DNA from: Corticicoccus populi
GTDB lineage: Bacteria; Bacillota; Bacilli; Staphylococcales; Salinicoccaceae
DNA length: 64,000 bases
Assembly (NCBI RefSeq): GCF_042686195.1
Contig: NZ_JBHUOQ010000004.1
Span: 496,001-560,000 of the forward strand
Reading direction: 5' to 3'
How positions within the stretch are numbered: position 1 is the first letter of the stretch; the number at the start of each line of letters is the position of its first letter. Positions 24,707 through 33,433 of this stretch are shown here, in pieces. A program made the position numbers and the translations under genes. Under the pieces are notes generated by a model. The model saw nothing but the letters and a program-made list of their open reading frames with translations. It searched no databases and was not told where the DNA came from.

Positions 24707-24796
24707 TTATTTATTTTTCTTTTTTCGTTTTAACGTTGATATGCTAGCTATAGTTACGCCAAGTACTGATATGAATATAATAAGTATAACTTCCAA
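24707..24796 (-). CDS. 29-residue single-helix membrane peptide, candidate type I toxin
   Basis: TTG start at 24796 with a strong GAGGAGGGG site. Product: MEVILIIFISVLGVTIASIS followed by TLKRKKKNK: one hydrophobic helix and a strongly basic tail, the build of small type I toxins and SprG/holin-like peptides. A minus-strand promoter TTGGAC-N17-TAAATA lies at 24860-24888, giving a leader of about 55 bases; the terminator is at 24636-24686. A convergent plus-strand RNA could be its antitoxin. Translation looks real; toxicity is inferred. It could also be a harmless small membrane protein. Confidence 0.55.
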   Translation of the reverse strand: MEVILIIFISVLGVTIASISTLKRKKKNK

Positions 24797-24859
24797 CTGT
24801 ACCCCTCCTCATCAAAAAAGCAAAAATTGAATTATTTAAAATGATGTAGGATTACTCTA

Positions 24860-24888
24860 TATTTAACGTATAACAAACATTTGTCCAA
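24860..24888 (-). promoter_or_regulatory. Promoter of the small membrane peptide
   Basis: Minus strand TTGGAC (24883-24888), 17 bases, TAAATA (24860-24865). Confidence 0.45.
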
Positions 24889-25195
24889 TACAAGTAGTTC
24901 AACTTACGAAGATTTATGATGAAAAAGAGTGCCTGCTTTCTCTTTTTAAAATGTTTGATATGGCTATCTATTCTCTTTCAAAGGCATGGATGATGTCAAT
25001 CAGTACAGGAACAACATCTTCCTTGGAATAATAAGTCTTGGATTTATTCTGTGTTTATAATTATGTGGATCATCTCAAAAAAGTATCTTTGGTCGTATGC
25101 TGCCTGATAACATATTGATAATAAAAATTGAGTTTAACCTCAAAGGTGGAAGAGTTATTTTTATAGTTACAGATTAAAAGAGAAGTTTGGGGGAC
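24889..25195. other. Gene-free stretch
   Basis: No convincing gene. A 24-codon plus-strand frame at 24986-25060 (MDDVNQYRNNIFLGIISLGF and four more residues) has only AAAGG one base before its ATG; it is recorded here and not called. Confidence 0.4.
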
Positions 25196-25273
25196 AAAAC
25201 ATATTTATAAAAAAGAGGCGACCGTCGCAACAGTCAGCCTCAAGTGCATTCCGCAGAGATGCACCGTTATTTG
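25196..25273 (-). ncRNA. Candidate ~75-nt small RNA with two hairpins
   Basis: Minus strand. Promoter TTGATA (25303-25308), exactly 17 bases, TAAAAT (25280-25285); start near 25273. The RNA would form GTGCAT...ATGCAC, then GAGGC-t-GAC...GTC-GCCTC followed by six T. The terminator pattern recalls antitoxin RNAs of staphylococcal type I toxin-antitoxin loci. No toxin gene was found opposite it, so this may be an orphan antitoxin or an unrelated sRNA. Confidence 0.5.
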
Positions 25274-25467
25274 TTTTCCATTTTACTCTGCACTCAGGTA
25301 ATTATCAAGATTATTGATAAAACATTACATATCACCAATTTTCCCAACCTTAAATAAATCCTGTTGATATGATAAAGATGAAGTTAGACTAGAAAGTGGA
25401 CACAGTAAATGGGGACAAAATCAGTTATACTAAATCCACATATTATTTACGAAAGGTGTTCATCTAT

Positions 25468-25762
25468 ATGGCAAGAGGTAGAAATTACGATAAGCAAGTG
25501 AAGGCAGAAGCAGTCAGTTTAGTGATTGACAATGGGAAGTCCATTGCGTCAGTGTCCCGTGAGTTGGAGATTCCGAAAAAGTACGATCAGCAAATGGATT
25601 GAGAATTATAAACACAATGGGACATCGGCATTTGTCGGCAGCGGCAATCTGACACCGGAGAAACAGGATGAGAAAGCATTGAAAAAGAGACTCCGAGACC
25701 TGGAGGAAGAGAATAAGATATTAAAAAATGCTATGCGCATCTTTACCAACGACCAGAAGTGA
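25468..25762 (+). pseudogene. IS3-family OrfA, frameshifted
   Basis: Starts MARGRNYDKQVKAEAVSLVI at ATG 25468 (AAAGG upstream). The HTH breaks at A5 (25576-25580): the first frame runs to PKKYDQQMD and stops, while the frame needed for STISKWIENYKHNG and the Leu-zipper LRDLEEENKILKNAM continues one base out of phase. One extra A explains it. The frame ends NDQK with TGA overlapping the OrfB GTG. Confidence 0.8.
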
Positions 25763-26622
25763 TTTTTTCCTTCATCAAAGCGCACCGACACGAATTTAGT
25801 GTATTAAAGATGTGTCATGTCCTGGGTGTCTCAAAAAGTGGATATTATCAGTGGTTGAAGCAGCCCACACCGCCACAGAAGCAGCGAAAAGCCACACTGC
25901 AGCGTGAAATCAAAATGATTCACAGACAATCTCATGGCCGTTACGGCAGTCCGAAGATTACCATTCTGCTTCATAGAGCAGGATGGATCATGTCTGAACG
26001 GACAGTCACCCGTTATATGAAAGAGATGGGACTGCGTTCTAAAACTGTGAAGAAATATAAAGCCACAACGTATTCGAAACACAATCTACCCGTCTATCCG
26101 AATTTAGTCGATCAGAACTTCAAGGTCTCCCAGCAAGGAGCTGTCTGGGTATCAGATATCACTTATGTACACACCAAAGAAGGCTGGTTGTATCTGGCAA
26201 CGGTGATGGACTTGTTTTCCAGGCGTGTGATTGGCTGGGCGATGTCCGACCGCATGACAAAAGACCTGGTCATCCAGGCATTGAAGCGCGCATTTCAGAC
26301 ACAGTCGCCGAAAGCAGGATTAATCCATCATTCTGACCGCGGGAGTCAGTATGCATCGCTGGGTTATCAAGCATTACTGCGTGAGAAATCCATCACGACC
26401 AGTATGAGCCGAAAAGGCAATTGTTACCACAATGCCTGCATTGAGTCTTTTCACAGTGTGATTAAGAAAGAATTAATTCATCACGAGAATTATGAAACCA
26501 GAGACATCGCTAAAATGAGTATTCTTGAATACATTGTGAGTTTTTATAATTACAGACGCATTCATTCGTACTTAGGCTATCTGTCACCGATTGAATTTGA
26601 AAAGTTATATGCAGGGGGATGA
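25759..26622 (+). CDS. IS3-family OrfB, DDE transposase
   Basis: 287 residues with an HTH_21-type start (LGVSKSGYYQWLKQP) and a rve integrase core: VSDITYV (Asp about 133), HHSDRGSQY (Asp about 193) and NACIESFHSVIKKE (Glu about 229). Intact DDE triad. Normally made as an OrfAB fusion by -1 frameshifting; since OrfA is broken the element is probably inactive unless helped in trans. GTG at 25759 overlaps the OrfA stop. Confidence 0.92.
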   Translation: MIFSFIKAHRHEFSVLKMCHVLGVSKSGYYQWLKQPTPPQKQRKATLQREIKMIHRQSHGRYGSPKITILLHRAGWIMSERTVTRYMKEMGLRSKTVKKYKATTYSKHNLPVYPNLVDQNFKVSQQGAVWVSDITYVHTKEGWLYLATVMDLFSRRVIGWAMSDRMTKDLVIQALKRAFQTQSPKAGLIHHSDRGSQYASLGYQALLREKSITTSMSRKGNCYHNACIESFHSVIKKELIHHENYETRDIAKMSILEYIVSFYNYRRIHSYLGYLSPIEFEKLYAGG

Positions 26623-26641
26623 AAATATTTAAAATGAATAC

Positions 26642-27172
26642 TTAAATACTAACATCAATTCTATTTAAATCACTGCAGGGTTTCCATTTATTGTGTCCGT
26701 ATTCTTGACAGAAGTCCACAATATCGTCGGCCCATTGATTGTTCAGGAAGAATTCGTGCTTCAGCACTCCTTCTACAACAAAGCCGCTCTTTTTATAGAG
26801 GGCAACCGCAGCGGGATTCGTTGCGAGGACTCTCAGGGAAATTTTGTTGTAGTTCTCACCTTCGGCGTATTGAATGACCCACTTCAATAGTTGGGATGCG
26901 ACCCCTTTTCTCCGTGCGGAAGGGGAAACAGCCATGCCGACAGTGAGGGAAAAGTTTGTGTTTATTCCCCTGTACATCTGAAATGCATCGATGAATCCGA
27001 GGACAGTACCATCCTCGACGGCAACAGCGACTTTTCTGTATTCCAAAGACTGTGCAAATTCTTCTGTAGACTGGTATGTAGTAATCATCGGTGTATTTGT
27101 GTCATTCCAAACTTCATTTTCCAGCGTCATGATTTGTTCGTAATCTCTTTCTTCAACCCAGCGAATATCCAT
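26642..27172 (-). CDS. GNAT-family N-acetyltransferase
   Basis: 176 residues from ATG 27172 (AAGAAGGG upstream). Acetyl-CoA binding motif A is VGMAVSPSARRKGVASQLL, followed by NKISLRVLATNPAAVALYKKSGF, the usual V-N-x-A-x2-LY-x2-GF motif. Substrate unknown; amino-group acetylation of an antibiotic, amino acid or peptide is possible. The last ~11 residues (CSDLNRIDVSI) adjoin the IS right border and may be an IS-derived extension of the original C-terminus. Confidence 0.85.
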   Translation of the reverse strand: MDIRWVEERDYEQIMTLENEVWNDTNTPMITTYQSTEEFAQSLEYRKVAVAVEDGTVLGFIDAFQMYRGINTNFSLTVGMAVSPSARRKGVASQLLKWVIQYAEGENYNKISLRVLATNPAAVALYKKSGFVVEGVLKHEFFLNNQWADDIVDFCQEYGHNKWKPCSDLNRIDVSI

Positions 27173-27270
27173 TATAACCCTTCTTTCCCAATGTTTACTG
27201 TAATTATACATCAAAAGAATGTTTTAAGGGAAATCCAGTATGTGCTTTTTTAAATTCAGGGTTTAAAATA

Positions 27271-27308
27271 AAAATCCTGCCCCCTTACTGTCAGGGGTAC
27301 AGGATTTT
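27271..27308. terminator. Terminator between the aldo/keto reductase and GNAT genes
   Basis: AAAATCCTG-c-CCCC / GGGG-ta-CAGGATTTT hairpin, 22 bases after the aldo/keto reductase stop on the minus strand. Confidence 0.75.
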
Positions 27309-27329
27309 AAAATGATCCTTCATTTTATT

Positions 27330-28310
27330 TTAGTGTGCACCGACCACCGGATGGGGGACATAAGGTGCTTCTAAATACTCGATTTCTTCTGGCGTCAGCT
27401 TAATGGACAGTGCCGCGACGGGGTCTTCAAGGTGGGACATTTTTGTTGCGCCGATAATGGGTGCAGTCACAGGTTCTTTATGCAGCAGCCAGGCGAGTGA
27501 AATTTGTGCGCGGGACACATTTCTCTTCCCGGCAATCTCAGCCACACGTTCCACAATCACTTTGTCAGTGTCGGCTGTCGTGTCATATTTTGATTTCTGA
27601 ACTTCATCTGTTTCAGAACGTTTTGTTGTCTCCGACCAGTCGCGTGTCAATCTGCCGGATGCGAGCGGACTGTACGGTGTGACGGCAATGTTGTCTTCCT
27701 TACACAGCGGGAGCATCTCTCTTTCGTCTTCCCGGTATAGAAGATTCAGGTGATTCTGCATCGATATGAATTTTGTCCATCCATTTTTCTCAGCCGTGTG
27801 ATTTGCTCTTTGGAACTGCCAGGCATACATGGCGGAGGCACCGATATATCTCACTTTTCCTGCTTTTACGAGGTCATGGAGTGCTTCCATTGTTTCCTCA
27901 ATCGGTGTATTGTAGTCCCAGCGGTGGATGATATAAAGATCAATATAATCCGTTCCGAGGCGCTCAAGACTTTTATCGATTTCCCGCATGATGACTTTTT
28001 GGGACAGGCCGCTTCCGTTCGGACCATCATGCGTCGGGAAATAAACTTTTGTTGCGATGACAATTTCATCCCGGTTGGCATAGTCTTTTAAAGCACGGCC
28101 GAGGACTTCTTCAGCGATACCTTCCGAGTAAACATTCGCAGTATCAAAGAAATTGATGCCGAGTTCGAGTGCTCTTTTAATAATCGGACGGCTGTCGGAT
28201 TCATTAAGTACCCATGGATGAATCCATTTTTCCGGGTCGCCGAATCCCATTCCGCCTAAACAGAGGCGGGAGACATCGAGCCCGGTATTGCCGAGTTTTA
28301 CATATTCCAT
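27330..28310 (-). CDS. Aldo/keto reductase
   Basis: 326 residues. TIM-barrel AKR with the tetrad visible: FFDTANVYSEG (Asp about 51, Tyr about 56), the Lys in IVIATKVYFP, and His in LYIIHRWDYN. C-terminal NADPH site in PIIGATKMSHLEDPV. Resembles the YcsN/IolS-like group of Firmicute AKRs. NADPH-dependent reduction of aldehydes or ketones; physiological substrate unknown. ATG 28310 with AGGAG upstream. Single gene, own terminator at 27271-27308. Confidence 0.88.
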   Translation of the reverse strand: MEYVKLGNTGLDVSRLCLGGMGFGDPEKWIHPWVLNESDSRPIIKRALELGINFFDTANVYSEGIAEEVLGRALKDYANRDEIVIATKVYFPTHDGPNGSGLSQKVIMREIDKSLERLGTDYIDLYIIHRWDYNTPIEETMEALHDLVKAGKVRYIGASAMYAWQFQRANHTAEKNGWTKFISMQNHLNLLYREDEREMLPLCKEDNIAVTPYSPLASGRLTRDWSETTKRSETDEVQKSKYDTTADTDKVIVERVAEIAGKRNVSRAQISLAWLLHKEPVTAPIIGATKMSHLEDPVAALSIKLTPEEIEYLEAPYVPHPVVGAH

Positions 28311-28517
28311 TCATCATCATCTCCTATATAGTTCATGTAAACATATAGACTGATCTGCGGTAAAGTAAACATCATTATCCAGTCTCACTTGTTATGCCAT
28401 ACTTTATTTAATACATCGGGCGATATTAAACGTCTCCATTGATTTTCAGGGAACATATGAAATATGATTTAAGAAAGGATACTCAAGTTTAACTATAGAA
28501 ATGGAAGGGTGAGTAAA

Positions 28518-29252
28518 ATGAAGTGTACAGTCATTGGTATGTGGGGCGGCTTTCCTGAGGAAGATGAGCCGACATCAGGTTATTTAATTGAGAAGGACGG
28601 GTTTCATATTTTACTGGATACAGGCAGTGGTGTCGCAGCGCATGTGCAGAATTATGTTGAACTGAATGATCTTCATCATATTGTAATGTCACATTATCAC
28701 TATGACCATTCGGTGGATCTTGGGGCATTTTTATTCGGCAGAATGATTAATATGTTTATGGGCCGGATTGATACAGAATTAAATATTTACGGTCCGGATG
28801 ACCAGAAAATCATCGATCAAGTTAATGATGTGAAACTGAGTCGATTCCATCCGTATGATGCCGGCAGTCAGCTTAATATCGGTCCGTTTACTATTGAGTT
28901 CCACCGCAACAACCATCCTGTGGAAACGTATGCGATGCGTATAACAGATGATGAAGGGAAAGTACTGGTTTACACCGCGGATTCAAGCTATATGGACAGT
29001 CTCGTTCAGTTCTCTGAAGGGGCGGATGTATTAATTACAGAGTGTAATTCCTATGAAGGAGAAGATGCCGCAAGACTCGGTCATATGAACGCGGAAGAAG
29101 CGGGACTCTTTTCATCACGTGCAGGGGTTAAGCGGACGATTCTGACTCATCTGCCGCATTACGGTGATGTGAATGAATTGACGGAATCTGCAGAGAAGGC
29201 AGGGGCAGAGAATGTTGAACTTGCACAAGTGGATCAAGTGATTGAAATTTAA
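28518..29252 (+). CDS. MBL-fold metal-dependent hydrolase (YhfI-like)
   Basis: 244 residues from ATG 28518; GTG 28509 is the alternative. Metallo-beta-lactamase fold: TVIGMWGGFPEEDEPTSGYL start, the metal motif SHYHYDHSVDLG, VYTADSSYMD and LTHLPHYG for further ligands. Close to B. subtilis YhfI and arylsulfatase/RNase Z-like small hydrolases. Substrate unknown. A paiB-like gene starts 22 bases later, so the two form an operon. Confidence 0.85.
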   Translation: MKCTVIGMWGGFPEEDEPTSGYLIEKDGFHILLDTGSGVAAHVQNYVELNDLHHIVMSHYHYDHSVDLGAFLFGRMINMFMGRIDTELNIYGPDDQKIIDQVNDVKLSRFHPYDAGSQLNIGPFTIEFHRNNHPVETYAMRITDDEGKVLVYTADSSYMDSLVQFSEGADVLITECNSYEGEDAARLGHMNAEEAGLFSSRAGVKRTILTHLPHYGDVNELTESAEKAGAENVELAQVDQVIEI

Positions 29253-29273
29253 CAGAAAATAAGGAGTAGACAG

Positions 29274-29876
29274 ATGTATATACCAAAAGCATTTAAAATC
29301 AGGGATGAGCAGTTCAATCATGAAATTATCAATGATTACGGTTTTGCGACACTGTTTTCACAGCATAACGGTGAACCTTATGCGACACATATCCCCTTGA
29401 TGCTGAGTGAAGATAAGACGTATTTATACGGACATTTTTCTGTTGCGAATCATCAATGGAAGGATATTGAAGGTCAGACGGTACTGGCTGTTTTTCAAGG
29501 GCCGCACAGCTATATTTCATCGTCGTGGTATGAAACAAACCGGTCAGTGCCGACATGGAACTATATTTCTGTACATGTATCCGGGCTGATAGAGATGATC
29601 GGCGGCCGCGAATTAAAAGAATCCTTAAGCCGTCTGGTTAATAAATACGAAGCGCCGGACAGTGCGTATCAATTGGACGAGGTCGATGACAGATATTTAA
29701 AAGCGATGAGGACGGCCATTAAAGGTTTCAGGATTAAAATCAGTAAGATTGAAGGCAAGGCAAAATTGAGCCAGAACCATTCTGAAGAAAGACGTTCAGG
29801 TGTGATTGAGAAATTGGAAGCTTCCAAAAAAGAAGATGAAAGAAAAATCGCTGCTTATATGAAAGAACTGATGTAA
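29274..29876 (+). CDS. PaiB-like FMN-binding negative transcriptional regulator
   Basis: 200 residues. Split-barrel flavin fold of the PaiB family: MYIPKAFKIRD start, THIPLMLSEDKTYLYGHFSV, VLAVFQGPHSYISSSWY and VPTWNYISVHVSG. In Bacillus PaiB influences sporulation and protease genes; many homologues bind FMN or haem and may be enzymes. Preceded by AAGGAG; second gene of the YhfI-like operon; strong bidirectional terminator follows. Confidence 0.88.
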   Translation: MYIPKAFKIRDEQFNHEIINDYGFATLFSQHNGEPYATHIPLMLSEDKTYLYGHFSVANHQWKDIEGQTVLAVFQGPHSYISSSWYETNRSVPTWNYISVHVSGLIEMIGGRELKESLSRLVNKYEAPDSAYQLDEVDDRYLKAMRTAIKGFRIKISKIEGKAKLSQNHSEERRSGVIEKLEASKKEDERKIAAYMKELM

Positions 29877-29902
29877 AAATCCCCGCCGTCCGGCGGGGAT
29901 TT
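29877..29902. terminator. Bidirectional terminator
   Basis: AAATCCCCGCCG-TC-CGGCGGGGATTT between two convergent genes (paiB-like and alpha/beta hydrolase). Confidence 0.85.
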
Positions 29903-29918
29903 AGTGTAATTGTGTATA

Positions 29919-30755
29919 TTATTTATTCAAAAATTTGAGCAGTGCATCGTTAAACGCTTCGGCATGTGTCACATTGAGTCCGTGTGAACCGCCTTCAATC
30001 AGTGCGAGTTCACTTCCGGAAATGGCTTCATGTGTCCGTTTTCCGCTTGCTTCAAATGGAACGATGGCATCTGAGTCTCCGTGGATAATCAGTGCCGGTA
30101 CGTCAACTGCCTCGAGATCTTTTCTGAAATCCGTTTTACCGAAAGCAGCGATACAGTCGAGTGTACCTTTCGGGGATGCGGATGCTGCGATGTTTTTATT
30201 GTAAAGTCTGAGTGATTCACTCACGAGTCCGGTGTCCTCTCCCGATGCAAAAAAGTTATTTGTAAATCCTTCAAGAAAATCAAGCCGGTCTGTTTTTACT
30301 GCATTTTCAAATTCTTCGATTGTATCATCATCCAGCGCACCATCCGGATTGTCCTCTGATTGATAAAGGTACGGCGGGACTGCACCGGCAAATACGACGC
30401 TTTTGATTCTTTTCGTGCCGTATGATGATACATACCTTGCGACTTCACCGCCGCCCATTGAAAAGCCGACAAGTGTGACATGATTTAAATCAAGGTGTTC
30501 CAACAGCTGGTGGAGATCTTTGGTGAATGTATCATAATCATATCCATTCCAAGGCTGTGAAGACCCTCCGAAGCCCCGGCGGTCATACGTAATGACTCTG
30601 TGACCACTTTCTATCAAAGCGGGAACCTGATACTCCCATGACCGTCCGCTTAACGGCCAGCCGTGAATCAGGACCACAGGGTCACCTGAACCTTTGTCTT
30701 CATAATACAGTTCAATCGGTAATCCGTTTTCTTCTCCTACAGTGAGTACTGCCAT
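29919..30755 (-). CDS. Alpha/beta hydrolase, chloroperoxidase/esterase type
   Basis: 278 residues. VVLIHGWPLSGRSW carries the oxyanion HGWP; nucleophile elbow GFSMGGG with Ser99; acid in LIIHGDSDAIVPF; His in GGSHGLNVTHAE. This matches cofactor-free non-haem chloroperoxidase-type esterases (perhydrolase-capable). Natural substrate unknown. ATG 30755 with GAAGGAG upstream. Monocistronic. Confidence 0.88.
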   Translation of the reverse strand: MAVLTVGEENGLPIELYYEDKGSGDPVVLIHGWPLSGRSWEYQVPALIESGHRVITYDRRGFGGSSQPWNGYDYDTFTKDLHQLLEHLDLNHVTLVGFSMGGGEVARYVSSYGTKRIKSVVFAGAVPPYLYQSEDNPDGALDDDTIEEFENAVKTDRLDFLEGFTNNFFASGEDTGLVSESLRLYNKNIAASASPKGTLDCIAAFGKTDFRKDLEAVDVPALIIHGDSDAIVPFEASGKRTHEAISGSELALIEGGSHGLNVTHAEAFNDALLKFLNK

Positions 30756-30953
30756 TTTAATCTCTCCTTCAAATCATATAGTCGTTCCTGAATGAGTTCA
30801 GTATATTATTCCACGTTTATGGTTTCCCTAAACGTATCAAAGCAGTGGGATGAATCATTAAAGTCGTTTCAGTGTGCGGCAGATGACTTGTCTGTGATTA
30901 GCCGGGTTGATTACAATAGAATTATGAATGAACTATCAGAGGAGTGAATATCA

Positions 30954-31727
30954 GTGAATTTTGGTTATGAAGGAAAAGTAGCAGTGATTACAGGTTCCAG
31001 TAAAGGCATCGGACGTCAGACAGCAGAAGAAATGTTGAAGCTCGGTGCAAAGGTCATGCTTGTTGCCCGTAATGAGGAAAATCTGATTCAGACACGTGAA
31101 ACACTTTCAGAATTCGGAGATGTCAGTTATGTCGTAAAGGATGTGAGTGATGCGGATGCGGGAGAGGTGATTGTCGAAGCAGTGATTCAAGCATTCGGCC
31201 GGCTCGATATTGTTGTTAACAACGCAGGAGGTGCATTCGCAGAGAACTTCGAAAACGTTGAAGCGGCGGACTGGCAGGGGGATCTTGACTTAAAAGTACT
31301 TTCGGCGATTAAGATGGTGAAGGCGGCACTGCCTTATCTAAAGGAAAGTAAGGGCAGCGTATTGAATCTGACTGCCGTTGCAGGTAAAGCACCTGCTGCA
31401 AATACCTCACCGACATCGGTATCCCGTGCAGCGGGTCTCGCTTTGACGAAAACGATGAGTAAGGACCTTGGTCAGCACGGCATCCGTGTCAATGCGGTCT
31501 GTATCGGACTCATCCGCAGTGACCAGATTGAGAAACGCTGGAAAGAAACGGCACCTGAGATGTCATGGGAGGAATTCGCAGTAACAGGACGTGATAATAT
31601 TCCACTCGGTCGTATCGGGGACACTAAGGAAGCGGCGAATGTCATTACATTCCTGTGCTCAGACCTTGCATCCTATGTGACCGGAACGGCAGTGAACATT
31701 GACGGTGGTTCTGCAGCAGTTTTATAA
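30954..31727 (+). CDS. SDR-family oxidoreductase lacking the catalytic Tyr/Lys
   Basis: 257 residues. Rossmann start ITGSSKGIGRQTAEE (TGxxxGIG), VVNNAGGAF (NNAG), and the C-terminal YVTGTAVNIDGG. At the catalytic position, where classical members have PYSASKAA, this protein has PTSVSRAA, so Tyr becomes Thr and Lys becomes Arg, and the catalytic Ser (NISS) is NLTA. A subset of SDR proteins shares this change; they may bind the cofactor but use other chemistry or none. GTG start at 30954 after GAGGAG. Monocistronic. Confidence 0.85.
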   Translation: MNFGYEGKVAVITGSSKGIGRQTAEEMLKLGAKVMLVARNEENLIQTRETLSEFGDVSYVVKDVSDADAGEVIVEAVIQAFGRLDIVVNNAGGAFAENFENVEAADWQGDLDLKVLSAIKMVKAALPYLKESKGSVLNLTAVAGKAPAANTSPTSVSRAAGLALTKTMSKDLGQHGIRVNAVCIGLIRSDQIEKRWKETAPEMSWEEFAVTGRDNIPLGRIGDTKEAANVITFLCSDLASYVTGTAVNIDGGSAAVL

Positions 31728-31746
31728 AGTTGAATGTATGAATAAG

Positions 31747-31772
31747 ACAGGCACCCGGTGATGGGTGCCTGT
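31747..31772. terminator. Terminator after the SDR gene
   Basis: ACAGGCACCC-GGTGAT-GGGTGCCTGT followed by TTAT. Confidence 0.75.
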
Positions 31773-31812
31773 TTATGGTGGGGGATTCGCATATCTTTTG
31801 TGTTGAATCAAT

Positions 31813-32160
31813 CTAGTATTCCAACTGTGCACGGTATAAAAGAAGCTCGTTGTCATTCCATTGTTTATACTGATAGCTGCGGATTTTTTTGTTGATTTCT
31901 TTCTGCTGCCTGCTGCCTTTTCCGAAAAAATTCAACATGCGGAATAATACTTCTCCGGTGACAGCAGTTGAACCGCCGGAGCCGAGGTTCGCCCCCATTT
32001 GTTCTGTTTCCGGAAGCGGCAGTTGTGTGTTTCTTTCAAATTCTTTCCTGAAATCTTCAGTAACGATGATATAATTTTCTTTATTTTCCAGTGCATAGAG
32101 CAGGTCTTCAGCAGTATTTGCACGGAAATAGCTGCTTTCTTCTGGATTCAAAATAATCAC
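31813..32160 (-). CDS. Conserved hypothetical protein, 115 residues
   Basis: Starts MIILNPEESSYFRANTAEDL after AAAGGAAGTG. Helix-rich, soluble, with a Gly/Ser-rich middle (GANLGSGGSTAVTGE) then a basic stretch (FFGKGSRQQKEINKKIRSY). I recognise no family. Divergent from the PopT gene at 32362. Codon use like its neighbours, and the good ribosome site argues for a real gene. Confidence 0.6.
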   Translation of the reverse strand: MIILNPEESSYFRANTAEDLLYALENKENYIIVTEDFRKEFERNTQLPLPETEQMGANLGSGGSTAVTGEVLFRMLNFFGKGSRQQKEINKKIRSYQYKQWNDNELLLYRAQLEY

Positions 32161-32361
32161 TTCCTTTCAGTTGAGTTATTTTTATATACCCTTAAACGGA
32201 CAGTGCAAATAAAAATGATATTTCGGACTGTATATTACATATGCTTGATGTATTTATCTATGAATCATTTCAGGCGGGCATACAATTTCTTTCTTAATCA
32301 TCGGATATTGTGTAGAATAAATTATCTTTATCAATCAGAAAAGAATAAGAGGTATATATAT

Positions 32362-33207
32362 TTGAAAGAAAACAATAATAAAGGATTAATGAATTGGATT
32401 ATTAAATTTTTAAAAGGGATGCTGATTGGATCCGGAGCCATACTGCCCGGAGTCAGCGGTGGTGCACTGGCAGCGATTTTTGGATTGTATCAGCCTCTGA
32501 TTAATTTTTTATCGAATATCAGAAATAATTTTATAAATAATGTGATGTTCTTTCTGCCTGTCGGTCTCGGCGGACTGTTTGGATTATTTGTTCTTGCGAC
32601 ACCGATAGATTACGGTCTGCGCTTTTTCCCTGTCTTTGTACTATGGGGATTTATCGGTGCGATTGTCGGAACACTGCCGTCTTTATATAAAGAGGCAGGT
32701 CGTGAAGGAAGAGAGACTAGACATATTGTTATCACGATTGTAACAGCCGTGTTAATGTTTGCATTTTTAGTCTATGCTAATAATAACCTGAACATAGATA
32801 TGGCTCAAAATACCGTGTCATGGCTGTTTGCCGGCGCAATATTTGCGAGCGGAATGATTGTTCCGGGCCTTAGTCCGTCGAACTTCCTGATTTACTTCAA
32901 TTTGTATCAGCCGCTTACCGAGGGAATACGGACTTTGGATTTTTCTGTCATTATCCCGGTAAGTATCGGTGCTGTTGTGGTGGTGTTATTGTTCTCAAAA
33001 TTGATGCGGAAGATTATGGATGTTGCCTATGCGGGCGTATTTCATTTTATCCTCGGTGTCGTTATCGCATCTACCGCAATCATTGCACCTGCACTGTCGC
33101 TGTATGAAGGTTTCGGTGTTATGGATTACATTCTGGTCGTTGTGATATTTCTCGCAGGTCTTCTGCTCGGCCGCTGGATGGGTAAGTTGGAAGAGCGGTA
33201 TAAGTAA
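32362..33207 (+). CDS. popT: DUF368 membrane protein, undecaprenyl-phosphate translocase (PopT family)
   Basis: 281 residues, about nine membrane segments in two homologous halves. Each half starts with a re-entrant motif: GAILPGVSGGALAAIFGLY and MIVPGLSPSNFLIYFNLYQP. DUF368 proteins (PopT) recycle undecaprenyl phosphate across the membrane for wall and teichoic acid synthesis, complementary to DedA-type UptA. TTG start at 32362 with AGAGG nine bases upstream; ATG 32389 is possible. The frame is open a long way upstream, but without family similarity. Terminator at 33251-33277. Confidence 0.85.
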   Translation: MKENNNKGLMNWIIKFLKGMLIGSGAILPGVSGGALAAIFGLYQPLINFLSNIRNNFINNVMFFLPVGLGGLFGLFVLATPIDYGLRFFPVFVLWGFIGAIVGTLPSLYKEAGREGRETRHIVITIVTAVLMFAFLVYANNNLNIDMAQNTVSWLFAGAIFASGMIVPGLSPSNFLIYFNLYQPLTEGIRTLDFSVIIPVSIGAVVVVLLFSKLMRKIMDVAYAGVFHFILGVVIASTAIIAPALSLYEGFGVMDYILVVVIFLAGLLLGRWMGKLEERYK

Positions 33208-33250
33208 TGGAATTAAAAGTGTTCCCGGCAGTCAGTTAGAATAAATTTTT

Positions 33251-33277
33251 TGCGCATATGTAAAAGGCATATGCGCA
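33251..33277. terminator. Terminator after the PopT gene
   Basis: TGCGCATATG-TAAAAGG-CATATGCGCA followed by TTTTTAT. Confidence 0.85.
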
Positions 33278-33433
33278 TTTTTATGTTGTGATAAATGAAA
33301 TAAAAATCCTTCGAAAAATCATTTTTCCAAGTATGTTATACTTAAAATTATGTAATTTTATACTGATTTATTCGGAAGAATCATTGATTGATATTATTTA
33401 ACGAACAAAAAGTTCTAAAAATAAGGGGTAAAA

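Larger units (their letters stand above)
25396..26640 (+). mobile_element. IS3-family insertion sequence, damaged
   Basis: OrfA and OrfB of an IS3-family element. The left end lies near 25396 (GTGGACACAGTAAATGGGGAC could be the terminal repeat); no inverted match (GTCCAC) is seen after OrfB, so the right end is missing or diverged. OrfA carries a frameshift. Outside the guaA island, 0.9 kb past attR. Confidence 0.7.

Noticed and set aside
24986..25060. 24-codon hydrophobic peptide frame on the plus strand
   Set aside because: The only purine stretch is one base from the ATG and no promoter or terminator fits; not called as a gene.
31999..32361. Long N-terminal extension of the DUF368 protein
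   Set aside because: The extension overlaps the opposite-strand gene at 31813-32160, has no family similarity, and a TTG with a good ribosome site begins at the family start.
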